Source of the DNA: Actinomycetes bacterium | GTDB lineage: Bacteria > Actinomycetota > Actinomycetes > Actinomycetales > Microbacteriaceae | Assembly (NCBI GenBank): GCA_023450335.1 | Contig: JAEXHA010000082.1 | Span: 21,532-85,531 of the forward strand | Length of the DNA stretch: 64,000 nt | Direction: 5' to 3' | Shown here: one piece after another, positions 24,686-33,281 of the stretch | Layout of the letters: every line of letters starts with the position of its first letter | Numbering within the stretch: the first letter of the stretch is position 1 | Program-made: the position numbers and the translations under genes | Notes under the pieces: generated by a model | What the model was told of the DNA's origin: nothing | What the model saw: only the letters and a program-made list of their open reading frames with translations | The model's database searches: none

Positions 24686-25288
24686 ATGCCTCTCATCGCC
24701 CTGACCGGGGGAATCGCGTCCGGCAAATCCACGATCTCGCGACGGCTCGCCGAGCACGGCGCCGTCATCGTCGACGCCGATCAGATCGTCCGCGAGGTGC
24801 AGGCCCCCGGCTCAGGCGTGCTGACCGAGATCGCCGCGGCTTTCGGTGACGGGGTCCTCACCGCCGACGGCGGTCTGGACCGTGCCGTCCTCGGCAACAT
24901 CGTCTTCGGCGACGCAGAAGCCCTCGCGCGTCTGAACGCGATCGTCCATCCGGCCGTGCGCAGCGAGTCGCAGCGCCGGTTCGACGATGCCTTCCATCGG
25001 CATCCACAGGCCGTCGTCGTCTATGACGTGCCGTTGCTGGTCGAGGCACGCGTCGACGACCCGTGGGACCTCATCGTGGTCGCCGACGCGCCTGCTGATG
25101 TGAGGCACCGACGGCTGGTCGAACTGCGCGGCATGAGCGACGAGGAGGCAGCCGGGCGCATTGCCGCACAGGTCTCCGACGAGCAGCGCCGGGCGGTCGC
25201 CGATGTCGTCATCGACACCGCCGGCACGCTCGAGCACACCCGCTCGCAGGTCGACGCGCTGTGGGAACGTCTCGCCGCCACCGACTGA
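24686..25288 (+). CDS. coaE: Dephospho-CoA kinase
   Basis: Last enzyme of coenzyme A synthesis; phosphorylates the 3'-OH of dephospho-CoA with ATP. 200 residues, a normal length. The P-loop is GGIASGKST (residues 8-16), followed by the DADQIVREV substrate segment near residue 32, HPAVR near 92, DVPLLVEA near 114 and RRLVELRGMSDEEAAGRIAAQ (lid region) near 140. The ATG chosen starts MPLIALTGG; an in-frame ATG upstream at 24662 lies next to the 11-bp repeat array and is less likely. CACGAT six bases upstream fits the leaderless pattern. Confidence 0.95.
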   Translation: MPLIALTGGIASGKSTISRRLAEHGAVIVDADQIVREVQAPGSGVLTEIAAAFGDGVLTADGGLDRAVLGNIVFGDAEALARLNAIVHPAVRSESQRRFDDAFHRHPQAVVVYDVPLLVEARVDDPWDLIVVADAPADVRHRRLVELRGMSDEEAAGRIAAQVSDEQRRAVADVVIDTAGTLEHTRSQVDALWERLAATD

Positions 25289-25416
25289 GTGACGGCACGA
25301 CAAGGGGCAGTGTCACGGGCGCCGCTCATAACGCAGTTCTACTTCTCTTTCAGAGCTGAAATCCCTGTTTGCCAGCGCAAGCGCGTCCGGTGAGCATGGG
25401 ATGAGTCGCACCGAAG

Positions 25417-25428
25417 TGGGTGCACCCA
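25417..25428. promoter_or_regulatory. Perfect 12-bp palindrome upstream of the catabolic operon
   Basis: TGGGTGCACCCA, flanked on both sides by CGAAG direct repeats, centred about 30 bases before the acyl-CoA dehydrogenase ATG. It is a candidate operator in the 164-base gap after coaE. Its regulator is not known; the operon's own LysR protein and the PaaX-type regulator are both conceivable. Confidence 0.45.
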
Positions 25429-25452
25429 TCGAAGTCTCGAAGAGGAGGCGCC

Positions 25453-26661
25453 ATGAGCACCACGGCCACAGCCGCCCCGCGTCCGCCGGTCCTGTTCGGC
25501 GAGGAGCACGAAGAGTTCGCCGCCTGGGTGCGCGCGTTCGCTGCGCCGTTCGCCGACACCTATCTCCCGACCGCGCGCAGTGAGGAGTTCCCCTGGGAAC
25601 TGGCACGCGCGATGGCCGAGCAGGGGCTGCTGGGCATCGGCACGTCGGAGCAGTACGGCGGGATGGGAGTGCTCGGCGACGAGCTCACAAAGGTGCATCT
25701 GGGGATCGTGCATGAGGAACTCGCCTACGCGAACTTCTACCTCGCACAGCTCGCCTACACCTGCAACCTCACCGCTCCGCTGCTGGCGCGCTTCCTGCCC
25801 GCCGAGCTGGCCCGGCAGTGGGTGCCCGGCATCGTCCAGGGCGAGCACATCGTCGCGCTGGGACTGACCGAACCCGGCAGTGGTTCCGATGCCGCGGCGA
25901 TGCGCATGCGCGCGCGTCGTGTAGACGGCGGTTGGCAGCTCAGCGGTGAGAAGACGTCGATCACCTTCGCACCGCACGCCAAGGGCATGATCACCTTCGC
26001 ACGCGCCGACGATCATGTCGACGCCGCCGGCAACGCACGCAAGGGCGGTATCACCTGCTTCCTCGTCCCGCTGGACAGCGCCGGCGTCATGATCCAGAAG
26101 TTCGACGACCCGGGCTGGAAGCCGCTGGGCCGGTCGGCGGTGTTCCTCGACGACGTCTTCGTTCCCGATGCCCAGGTGCTCGGCGACGTCGGCGCTGCCT
26201 TCCGCATGGTGATGAGCGAGTTCGACTACACCCGCTCGGTGATCGGCTTCATGTGCACCGGCGTGGCACGCGCGGCGCTCGACATGACCGTCCAGTACGC
26301 CCGTGACCGTGAAGCCTTCGGCCAGCCCATCGCGGCGTACCAGGGCGTGAGCTTTCCGCTCGCCGAGGCGGCGACCAAGCTCGAGGCTGCGCGCTGGCTG
26401 ACCTATCGCGCGCTCTCGCTCGCCGACGCCGGTCTGCCGTATACGAAGGAGGCCGCCATGGTGAAGTGGTGGACCCTTGACGTTTCATTGCAGACGATCC
26501 GCGACTGCATCATCACGCACGGCCACACCGGCTACTCCGAGGAGATGCCCCTCCAGTCGATGCTGCGCGACGTCGCCGGCCTCGAGATCGGCGAGGGCAC
26601 ACCGCAGATCCAGAAGCTCATCGTCGCTCGGGCGACCATCGGCAGGGAGTTCACGGGATGA
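25453..26661 (+). CDS. Acyl-CoA dehydrogenase
   Basis: 402-residue FAD-dependent acyl-CoA dehydrogenase. The N-terminal helical domain has GIGTSEQYGGMG near residue 62. The middle domain has ALGLTEPGSGSDAAAMR near 136, contacting flavin, and the C-terminal domain has YARDREAFGQPIAAYQGV near 282 with GHTGYSEEMPLQSMLRDV near 357. It oxidises an acyl-CoA to the 2,3-enoyl-CoA; the exact chain is unknown. The ATG has AGGAGG five bases upstream. It opens a rightward operon and overlaps the following CoA-transferase gene by four bases (ATGA), so the two are coupled. Confidence 0.93.
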   Translation: MSTTATAAPRPPVLFGEEHEEFAAWVRAFAAPFADTYLPTARSEEFPWELARAMAEQGLLGIGTSEQYGGMGVLGDELTKVHLGIVHEELAYANFYLAQLAYTCNLTAPLLARFLPAELARQWVPGIVQGEHIVALGLTEPGSGSDAAAMRMRARRVDGGWQLSGEKTSITFAPHAKGMITFARADDHVDAAGNARKGGITCFLVPLDSAGVMIQKFDDPGWKPLGRSAVFLDDVFVPDAQVLGDVGAAFRMVMSEFDYTRSVIGFMCTGVARAALDMTVQYARDREAFGQPIAAYQGVSFPLAEAATKLEAARWLTYRALSLADAGLPYTKEAAMVKWWTLDVSLQTIRDCIITHGHTGYSEEMPLQSMLRDVAGLEIGEGTPQIQKLIVARATIGREFTG

Positions 26662-27887
26662 ACGGCGCACTCGATGGCATCCGCGTCATCGACCTGACGC
26701 AGGCGCTCGCGGGCCCCTTCTGCACGGCGCTGCTGGCCGACTACGGCGCCGATGTCGTGAAGGTCGAGCCGCCCCGCGGCGACATGATCCGCCGGACCGG
26801 ACCGTTCGCCGCCGACGACGAGCACCGCGATCACGGGAACGTGTTCCAGAACGCGAATCGCAACAAGCGGTCGATCGTGCTCGACCTCAAGTCGAGTGAG
26901 GGCCGCGATGTGCTGCTGGACCTCGTACGCGAGGCGGACGCTCTCGTGGAGAACTTCAGCGCGGGCGTGATGGACCGACTCGGTCTCGGTTACGAGTCGT
27001 TGGCGGCGATCAACCCCCGCCTGGTCTACACCTCGATCCGTGGGTTCGGCGACCGGCGTGGGGGCGAGAGCCCGTATGCGCAGTGGCCGGCGTTCGACGT
27101 GGTCGCCCAGGCCATGGGCGGACTCATGAGCATCACCGGCCCGGACGGTGGGCCCCCGGTGCGCGTCGGTGCAGGTGTGGGCGACACCGTCCCCGCCCTG
27201 TTCGCAGCACTCGGCACGGTGACCGCTCTGTTCGAAGCGCAGCGCTCCGGACGCGGACAGTACGTCGACACCGCGATGGTCGACAGCGTGCTCGCAGTGT
27301 CGGAGATCGTCGTCAATGTGTACGCCGCGACCGGGCAGTCGCCGCGCCCCATGGGCAATCAGCTGCAGGGGTTCGCCCCCTTCAACACGCTGCAGGCGAA
27401 AGACGGTGAGGTCGCCCTCGGCGCTCCCCACAACCCGCAATGGGCCAAGCTGTGCACGGTCATGGGCCGGCCCGACCTCATCGTCGACCCGCGCTTCGAC
27501 TCGGACGACGCGCGATGGATCAATCGTGACGCGGTGTACGGAATCGTCGGCGAGTGGGTGGCGCAGCACACCGTCGCCGAGCTCGTCGACCTGCTCGGCG
27601 GCACGGTGCCGCTCGGACCGGTTCTCGATTCGGCCGCGATCTTCGCCGACCCGCACTTCGCCGTTCGAGGCATGCTTCCCGAGGTCGAAAACCCTCGCAC
27701 GGGGCGGCCCACCCGCATCACGGGACCGGTCGCCAAGCTGACGCGCACACCCGCGACGATTCGCCGTCGCGCTCCGCTGCTCGGCGAGCACACGCTCGAA
27801 ATCCTGCGCGAAGCGGGCCTCGACGACGACGCCATCGCCGATCTGGTGGACGCCGGCGTCATCGGCGAGGCACCCGTTCCCGTCTGA
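26658..27887 (+). CDS. Class III (CaiB/BaiF) CoA-transferase
   Basis: 409 residues. Family landmarks are VIDLTQALAGPFCTALLADYGADVVKVE-type sequence at residues 10-37, ANRNKRSIVLDLK near 66, PAFDVVAQAMGGLMSITG near 144 and GVGDTVPALFAALG near 173, where Asp176 is the likely residue that forms the acyl-anhydride intermediate. It should activate a free acid by moving CoA from a donor such as succinyl-CoA. It is coupled to the dehydrogenase upstream, so the likely order is activation then alpha,beta-dehydrogenation. The acid is unknown. Confidence 0.9.
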   Translation: MNGALDGIRVIDLTQALAGPFCTALLADYGADVVKVEPPRGDMIRRTGPFAADDEHRDHGNVFQNANRNKRSIVLDLKSSEGRDVLLDLVREADALVENFSAGVMDRLGLGYESLAAINPRLVYTSIRGFGDRRGGESPYAQWPAFDVVAQAMGGLMSITGPDGGPPVRVGAGVGDTVPALFAALGTVTALFEAQRSGRGQYVDTAMVDSVLAVSEIVVNVYAATGQSPRPMGNQLQGFAPFNTLQAKDGEVALGAPHNPQWAKLCTVMGRPDLIVDPRFDSDDARWINRDAVYGIVGEWVAQHTVAELVDLLGGTVPLGPVLDSAAIFADPHFAVRGMLPEVENPRTGRPTRITGPVAKLTRTPATIRRRAPLLGEHTLEILREAGLDDDAIADLVDAGVIGEAPVPV

Positions 27888-27934
27888 ACTCAACCCGTAC
27901 CGCTGTACGCCAGCATCCGGCCGAAGGAGGCCCC

Positions 27935-29125
27935 ATGAAGATCACCGACGTTGAACTGATCCCTGTCTCGACCCCGCTCGTGAAGGCATTCCACATGCCG
28001 GGCACCGAGATCACGCACATCCACAGCATCGTGCTGCGACTCACGACCGACTCCGGCCACATCGGCCTGGGCGACAGCGGCGACACGTCCACGTGGTACC
28101 GCGGTGAGACCCCCGAGTCGATCACCGCGATGATCGAGAACCACATCGCGCCGCGTTTCCTCATCGGGCAGGATCCACTCGCGATCGAGAAGATCGTCGG
28201 CCAGATGGACACCTTCGTCCGCGACAACAACCAGGCCAAGGCGCTCGTCGATTTCGCCCTGCACGATCTCAAGGGCAAAGTCGCAGGGCTGCCGGTGTAC
28301 GAGCTGCTCGGCGGCAAGACGACCGAGGGCTCACGGCAGGGCTGGGTCGCCGGCGCCGGGTCGCCCGAGGATCTCGTGGCGCAGTCGCAGGCAGCCATCG
28401 CCGCGGGCTTCTCGCTCATCAAGATCAAGAGCGGCGGCGACGGCGACCAGGATGTGCGCAATGTCGCCGCAGTGCGCGAGGCGATCGGTGACGACATGCG
28501 CCTGGTGATCGACATCAACGGCTTCTGGAACTACGACCAGGCGCTGCACACCATTCGTCGCATGGACAGGTACAACCTTTACTGCGTCGAGCAGCCGCTG
28601 CCGCACTGGGACATCGAGGGCCTCGCGCGGCTGCGTGATCGCGTCGGCACGCCGATCTTCGCGGACGAGTCGGCGCAGGAGCTGCACCATCTCAAGGAGA
28701 TCATCGACCGCCGGGCCGCCGACGGCCTGTTCATCAAGCTGCAGAAGGCCGGCGGCCTCGTCAAAGCACAGCGGTGGCTGACGCTCGCGCGACTGGCCGA
28801 CCTGCCCGTCATGAGCGGGTGCATGATCGGCTCGGGGCTGGAGGCCAGCCCGTCGGCGCACCTGATGATGTCGAACCAGTGGGCCTCGCAGTTCACGCAC
28901 GAGAACCTCGGTCCGCTCATCATCAACAACCAGTTCGAGAACGCCGAGCAGGCCATCACGCAGGACATCGCGCTGCAGGTGCCGATCTTCCGCGACGGTG
29001 TGCTCTACCCCAACGACGGTCCCGGCTATGGAATCGACCTGAACGAGGACTTCATCGCCGCCAACCGCACGCCCGGTCGCGAGGTGCGGCACGTGCGCGA
29101 CGAGAGCCGTCTGGTGCTGGTCTGA
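27935..29125 (+). CDS. Mandelate racemase / muconate lactonizing enzyme family protein
   Basis: 396-residue enolase-superfamily enzyme. After the N-terminal capping domain (residues 1-125) the barrel shows the KxK catalytic pair in LIKIKSGG (Lys163, Lys165), metal ligands Asp193 (VIDINGFW), Glu219 (VEQP) and Asp244 (FADES), and a further lysine in FIKLQKAGG (Lys268). This arrangement is that of the MLE subgroup (racemase, epimerase, cycloisomerase or dehydratase). GAAGGAGG precedes the ATG. The stop overlaps the next ATG (TGATG). Specificity cannot be read from sequence alone. Confidence 0.9.
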   Translation: MKITDVELIPVSTPLVKAFHMPGTEITHIHSIVLRLTTDSGHIGLGDSGDTSTWYRGETPESITAMIENHIAPRFLIGQDPLAIEKIVGQMDTFVRDNNQAKALVDFALHDLKGKVAGLPVYELLGGKTTEGSRQGWVAGAGSPEDLVAQSQAAIAAGFSLIKIKSGGDGDQDVRNVAAVREAIGDDMRLVIDINGFWNYDQALHTIRRMDRYNLYCVEQPLPHWDIEGLARLRDRVGTPIFADESAQELHHLKEIIDRRAADGLFIKLQKAGGLVKAQRWLTLARLADLPVMSGCMIGSGLEASPSAHLMMSNQWASQFTHENLGPLIINNQFENAEQAITQDIALQVPIFRDGVLYPNDGPGYGIDLNEDFIAANRTPGREVRHVRDESRLVLV

Positions 29126-30348
29126 TGTCCGCCGCAGACCGCAGCGGCCCGCTCCGAGGGCTGCGGGTCCTCGAACTGGGCGGGATCGGGCCCGTCCCGT
29201 TCGCCGGCATGTTCCTCGCGGACCAGGGCGCCAGCGTGCTGCGGGTCGATCGTGCCCAGGGCGCGTTCGAGATGCCGATCGACCCCACCCGTGACACGCT
29301 GCACCGTGGCAAGGACCGCATCACCGTCGACCTGAAGTCCGCGACCGGTGCGGCGGCTGTGCGCAGGCTCGCGCAGGATGCGGATGTGCTGCTCGACTCC
29401 TATCGGCCCGGTGTGCTCGAGCGGCTGGGTCTCGGTCCCGACGAGTTGCGCGCACGCAACCCGCGTCTGGTCGTGGGGCGGATGACGGGGTGGGGGCAGA
29501 GCGGTCCGCTCGCACAGCGCGCCGGCCACGACCCCACCTACATCGCTCACACCGGCGCGCTCCACGCCATCGGTGACCGCGACGGCGCACCCCGGCTGCC
29601 CCTCAGCCTCGTGGGCGACTTCGGCGGCGGCGCGATGTATCTGATCGCCGGCGTATTGGCCGCCCTGTGGGATGCCGAGCGCACCGGAGAGGGCCAGGTC
29701 GTCGACGCCGCGATCGTCGACGGCGTCTCGCACCTCATGGCCTCGCCGTACTCGCTGCTGGCGGGCGGGGCGTGGCAGGACCGCCGCGGCAGCAACCTCA
29801 TCGACGGCGGGGCCCCCTTCGTCGACGTGTACGAGACGGCGGACGATCGCCATGTCGCCGTCGCGGCCCTGGAGGCGCCGTTCTTCGCCCAGCTCGTCGC
29901 CGGTCTCGGTATGGATGCCGGATGGCCGGCCGCACAGTGGCACCGGCATCGCTGGGACGAACTCCGTGCAGAACTCGCCGCGCGATTCCGCCGTCGCACG
30001 CGCGACGAGTGGGTCGAGGTCTTCGGCGACACCGATGCCTGCGTGGCCCCCGTCCTGAGCATGACGGAGGCCCCGGCATCCCCCCACCTGAGCGACCGCG
30101 GAACCTTCTTCGAGCGCGACGGGGCGTGGGAGCCCGCCCCCGCTCCGCGCTTCAGCAAGAAGGCGGCGCCGCGGCCGTCCCGACCTCTCGCGCCGGGTGC
30201 TCAGCCCGTCGCGGAAGCGCTCGAGAACTGGGGTGTCCGCGATGCCGTGCGCGTCGCCGGAGACCTCGGCATCGAGCCCACCGGTACCGGATCGGCCGAT
30301 ACCGACATAACCTCGTCCCGGAACGCCCGGGCGACTCCCGTCTCTTAG
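29125..30348 (+). CDS. Alpha-methylacyl-CoA racemase-like CaiB/BaiF protein
   Basis: 407 residues in the CaiB/BaiF superfamily, but with racemase signatures instead of transferase ones: RAGHDPTYIAHTG (His135) and SLVGDFGGGAMYL (Asp165) match the histidine/aspartate acid-base pair of alpha-methylacyl-CoA racemase, and GGAPFVDVYETAD near residue 230 supplies the third conserved acidic region. It probably epimerises a 2-methyl-branched acyl-CoA so that the stereospecific dehydrogenase upstream can act. The last ~60 residues are low-complexity and poorly conserved. It overlaps the MLE-type gene by one base. Confidence 0.85.
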   Translation: MSAADRSGPLRGLRVLELGGIGPVPFAGMFLADQGASVLRVDRAQGAFEMPIDPTRDTLHRGKDRITVDLKSATGAAAVRRLAQDADVLLDSYRPGVLERLGLGPDELRARNPRLVVGRMTGWGQSGPLAQRAGHDPTYIAHTGALHAIGDRDGAPRLPLSLVGDFGGGAMYLIAGVLAALWDAERTGEGQVVDAAIVDGVSHLMASPYSLLAGGAWQDRRGSNLIDGGAPFVDVYETADDRHVAVAALEAPFFAQLVAGLGMDAGWPAAQWHRHRWDELRAELAARFRRRTRDEWVEVFGDTDACVAPVLSMTEAPASPHLSDRGTFFERDGAWEPAPAPRFSKKAAPRPSRPLAPGAQPVAEALENWGVRDAVRVAGDLGIEPTGTGSADTDITSSRNARATPVS

Positions 30349-30358
30349 GAGAGGAATC

Positions 30359-31717
30359 ATGGCAACCGTCACCAATGCTGCTGACACCGCGAAGGACCCG
30401 AAGGAGATCCGCCGCGTCATCACCTCGAGCTTCATCGGCTCGACGATCGAGTTCTACGACTTCATCCTGTACGCGACCGCGGCATCCATCGTCTTCGGCC
30501 CGGTCTTCTTCTCGACGCTCGACCCGATGATGGGCACGATCGCGTCGTACCTGACCTTTGCGGCCGGATATCTCGCGCGTCCCATCGGCGGCATCATCTT
30601 CGGACACTTCGGTGACCGGCTGGGCCGCAAGCGCATGCTCATGGTGTCGCTCACGGTGATGGGCGTCGCGAGCATGCTGATCGGCCTCGTCCCGCCGATC
30701 GAGGTCTGGGGTGCGTTCATGCTGCTCCTGCTTCGCCTGGTGCAGGGCATCGCCATCGGCGGCGAGTGGGGCGGGGCCACGCTCATGGCTCTCGAACACT
30801 CGTCGACCTCGAAGCGGGGCTTCGCCGCATCGTTCGCCAACGCCGGCGGGCCCGCGGGCGCCTTCCTCGGCACGGCCGCGCTCGCGCTGTTCGCGCTGCT
30901 GCCGTCCGAGCAGTTCCTCGCCTGGGGATGGCGCATCCCGTTCCTGCTGTCCGGCGTGCTGCTGATCGTGGGGCTGTACATCCGTTCCCGCGTCGCCGAG
31001 AGCCCGGTGTTCACCGCCGCGCTCGACCTCGCCGCCGTCGCTCGGCGGAAGCGGCCGCAGATCCCCGTCATGCAGGTGCTGCGCCGACCGGGCACTCTGA
31101 TCACCATCGGGCTGGTCGGAATGGCGGCCTTCGTCGTGCAGGCGATGTTCTCGACCTTCGTGATCGGCTACGCGGTGCAGACCGGCACCGATCGGTCGGT
31201 GGCGCTGTGGGCGTTCGCGGTGTCGCAGCTCGTCGCTGCCTTCACGATCCCCGCCGCAGCGGCACTGTCCGATCGGCTCGGTCGCAAGCCGGTGATGATG
31301 AGCGGCCTGGTGCTCATCGGCGTCCTCGCCTTCCCGCTGTTCGGGCTCGTGGCCACCGGTCAGTCGTGGGGCGTCTACGCCGCCTTCCTTCTCGCGCTGC
31401 CGCTGTGCCAGAGCCTGATGTTCGGACCGATGGCCGCATTCCTCGCCGAGAACTTCGCGACCTCGTCCCGATACACGGGTGCGTCGTTGGGGTACCAGAT
31501 CGCGGCGCTGCTGGGCGCCGGCTTCACTCCCGCGCTCGCATCGACGATCTTCGCCGCGGGCGGCGGGGCCATCGGCGGGGTGGTCTGGTTCCTGATCGGC
31601 ATGTGCGCCGTCAGCCTCGTGGTCCTCGCCGTGTTCGCGCGGGAGAGCCGCCACGTCGTCATCGACGAGGCTGCCGACGACGCGTCGACCCCCGCGACCC
31701 CCGCGGTCGCGGCCTGA
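30359..31717 (+). CDS. MHS-family MFS transporter (metabolite:H+ symporter)
   Basis: 452 residues with about 12 membrane helices. MHS hallmarks are SSFIGSTIEFYDFILYATAAS-type TM1 with the EFYDF motif, the loop GHFGDRLGRKRML near residue 82, RLVQGIAIGGEWGGATLMALEH near 125, and a second DRLGRKP near 305. Such transporters import organic acids (dicarboxylates, shikimate, aromatic or osmolyte acids) with protons. Placed between the CoA-ester enzymes and the aldehyde dehydrogenase, it is the likely uptake route for the pathway substrate. A strong TAGGAGAGG site precedes the ATG. Confidence 0.92.
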   Translation: MATVTNAADTAKDPKEIRRVITSSFIGSTIEFYDFILYATAASIVFGPVFFSTLDPMMGTIASYLTFAAGYLARPIGGIIFGHFGDRLGRKRMLMVSLTVMGVASMLIGLVPPIEVWGAFMLLLLRLVQGIAIGGEWGGATLMALEHSSTSKRGFAASFANAGGPAGAFLGTAALALFALLPSEQFLAWGWRIPFLLSGVLLIVGLYIRSRVAESPVFTAALDLAAVARRKRPQIPVMQVLRRPGTLITIGLVGMAAFVVQAMFSTFVIGYAVQTGTDRSVALWAFAVSQLVAAFTIPAAAALSDRLGRKPVMMSGLVLIGVLAFPLFGLVATGQSWGVYAAFLLALPLCQSLMFGPMAAFLAENFATSSRYTGASLGYQIAALLGAGFTPALASTIFAAGGGAIGGVVWFLIGMCAVSLVVLAVFARESRHVVIDEAADDASTPATPAVAA

Positions 31718-31737
31718 ATACGACACAAGAAAGGGGC

Positions 31738-33207
31738 ATGACGATGAGCATGACCATGACTGCAGAACCGTGGCACGGCCGAGTGTTCACCGGTGAATGG
31801 CGGGAGGCCGCCGGTGGCACGCTGCCGGTGACGGCGCCGGCGACCGGCGAGGTGATCGCCACGGTCGGGCGCGCGACCGCCGACGACCTGAGCGCATCGG
31901 TCGCCGGGGCCGCCGTCGCACAGAGCGCGTGGGCTGGTGCCACCTACGACGTACGGGCGACCGTGATGCGCCGTGCCGCGCAGCTGCTGGAGGCCGACCC
32001 CGATCGACTGGGGCGCTGGATCGTCGAGGAATCGGGCTCGGCGCAGGGCAAGGCCGCCTTCGAGGTCGGACTCGTCGTCTCCGAGCTCTACGAGTGCGCC
32101 GGGCTCGCCTCCGCGCCGCACGGTGAGCTGCTCCGCTCGACCCAGCCCCGGCTGTCGATGGCACGCCGCGTGCCGCTGGGCGTGGTCGGCGTCATCTCGC
32201 CGTTCAACTTCCCGGCGATCCTGGCGATGCGGTCGGTGGCGCCGGCACTCGCCGTGGGCAACGCCGTCGTGCTCAAGCCCGACCCCCGCACGCCCATCTC
32301 CGGCGGCCTCGCCCTGGCCGAACTGCTGCGCGAGGCGGGGCTGCCCGAGGGCGTCCTGCACGTCCTGCCCGGCGACGCCGAGGTGGGCGCCGCGCTGGTC
32401 GAGCACCCCGACGTGCCCTGCATCTCGTTCACGGGATCGACCGCGGCCGGGCGGCGCATCGCGGCAGCTGCCGCGCCGCTGCTCAAACGCGTGCATCTGG
32501 AACTCGGCGGCAACAATGCGCTGCTCGTGCTCGAAGATGCCGACGTCGAGGCGGCGGCATCCGCGGCTGCGTGGGGAGCGTTCCTCCACCAGGGACAGAT
32601 CTGCATGACCGCCGGCCGGCACCTCGTGCACGCGTCCATCGCAGAAGAGTACGCGCGGCTGCTCGCAGAGAAGGCCGAGCGCCTCACAGTCGGCGACCCT
32701 CGCGATCCGCAGAACGCACTCGGTCCCCTCATCGACGACGCGCAGCGCGACCGCGTGCAGTCGATCGTCGACGACGCCGTGTCCGGCGGAGCGACGGTAC
32801 GTGCCGGCGGGAGCGCCGACGGCCGGTGCTTCCGGCCGACCGTGCTCACCGACGTGCGCATCGACATGGCGGCGTGGCGCGAGGAGATCTTCGGTCCCGT
32901 CGCGCCCATCATGACCTTCGAGTCCGTCGACGAGGCGGTGCAGATCATCAACGCGTCCGAGTACGGACTGTCGGTGGGCGTGCTCACCTCGAACGCGTAC
33001 GCCGGCTTCGAACTCGCCGACCGGATCGTCAGCGGCATCGTGCATGTCAACGACCAGACCGTCGACGACGAGGCCGTCATTCCCTTCGGGGGAGTGAAGG
33101 CCTCGGGGACGGGTGGCCGCTTCGGCGGCGCGGCGGCGAATCTCGAGACGTTCACACGCCAGCAATGGGTGACGGTGCAGTCGGACATCGCCCGCTACCC
33201 GTTCTGA
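31738..33207 (+). CDS. Aldehyde dehydrogenase (benzaldehyde dehydrogenase-like)
   Basis: 489-residue NAD(P)-dependent aldehyde dehydrogenase. Catalytic residues are in place: Asn157 (SPFNFP), Lys180 (VLKPDP), Glu255 (LELGGNN) and the nucleophile Cys289 (GQICMTAGR). The C-terminal EIFGPVAPIMTFE and FGGVKASGTGGRFGG motifs resemble benzaldehyde/vanillin dehydrogenases. Four ATGs occur within the first seven codons (MTMSMTMT), so the exact start is uncertain; AAAGGGG lies just before the first. It yields an acid from an aldehyde, perhaps the substrate activated by the upstream transferase. Confidence 0.92.
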   Translation: MTMSMTMTAEPWHGRVFTGEWREAAGGTLPVTAPATGEVIATVGRATADDLSASVAGAAVAQSAWAGATYDVRATVMRRAAQLLEADPDRLGRWIVEESGSAQGKAAFEVGLVVSELYECAGLASAPHGELLRSTQPRLSMARRVPLGVVGVISPFNFPAILAMRSVAPALAVGNAVVLKPDPRTPISGGLALAELLREAGLPEGVLHVLPGDAEVGAALVEHPDVPCISFTGSTAAGRRIAAAAAPLLKRVHLELGGNNALLVLEDADVEAAASAAAWGAFLHQGQICMTAGRHLVHASIAEEYARLLAEKAERLTVGDPRDPQNALGPLIDDAQRDRVQSIVDDAVSGGATVRAGGSADGRCFRPTVLTDVRIDMAAWREEIFGPVAPIMTFESVDEAVQIINASEYGLSVGVLTSNAYAGFELADRIVSGIVHVNDQTVDDEAVIPFGGVKASGTGGRFGGAAANLETFTRQQWVTVQSDIARYPF

Positions 33208-33212
33208 GCCCA

Positions 33213-33251
33213 CGGGATGCCGGCGTGATCGACTCCCACGCCGGCATCCCG
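33213..33251 (+). terminator. Terminator of the catabolic operon
   Basis: A perfect 15-bp stem (33213-33227 with 33237-33251, arm CGGGATGCCGGCGTG) and a nine-base loop, 5 bases after the aldehyde dehydrogenase stop. No T-run. It ends the six-gene operon before the LysR gene. Confidence 0.85.
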
Positions 33252-33269
33252 CCCGGGTCCGCAGTGCCC

Positions 33270-33275
33270 TACCGT
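33270..33275 (+). promoter_or_regulatory. Putative -10 box of the LysR gene (leaderless)
   Basis: TACCGT six bases before the GTG chosen for the LysR gene; it supports that start in a frame without a nearby ATG. Confidence 0.4.
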
Positions 33276-33281
33276 GGAGTC

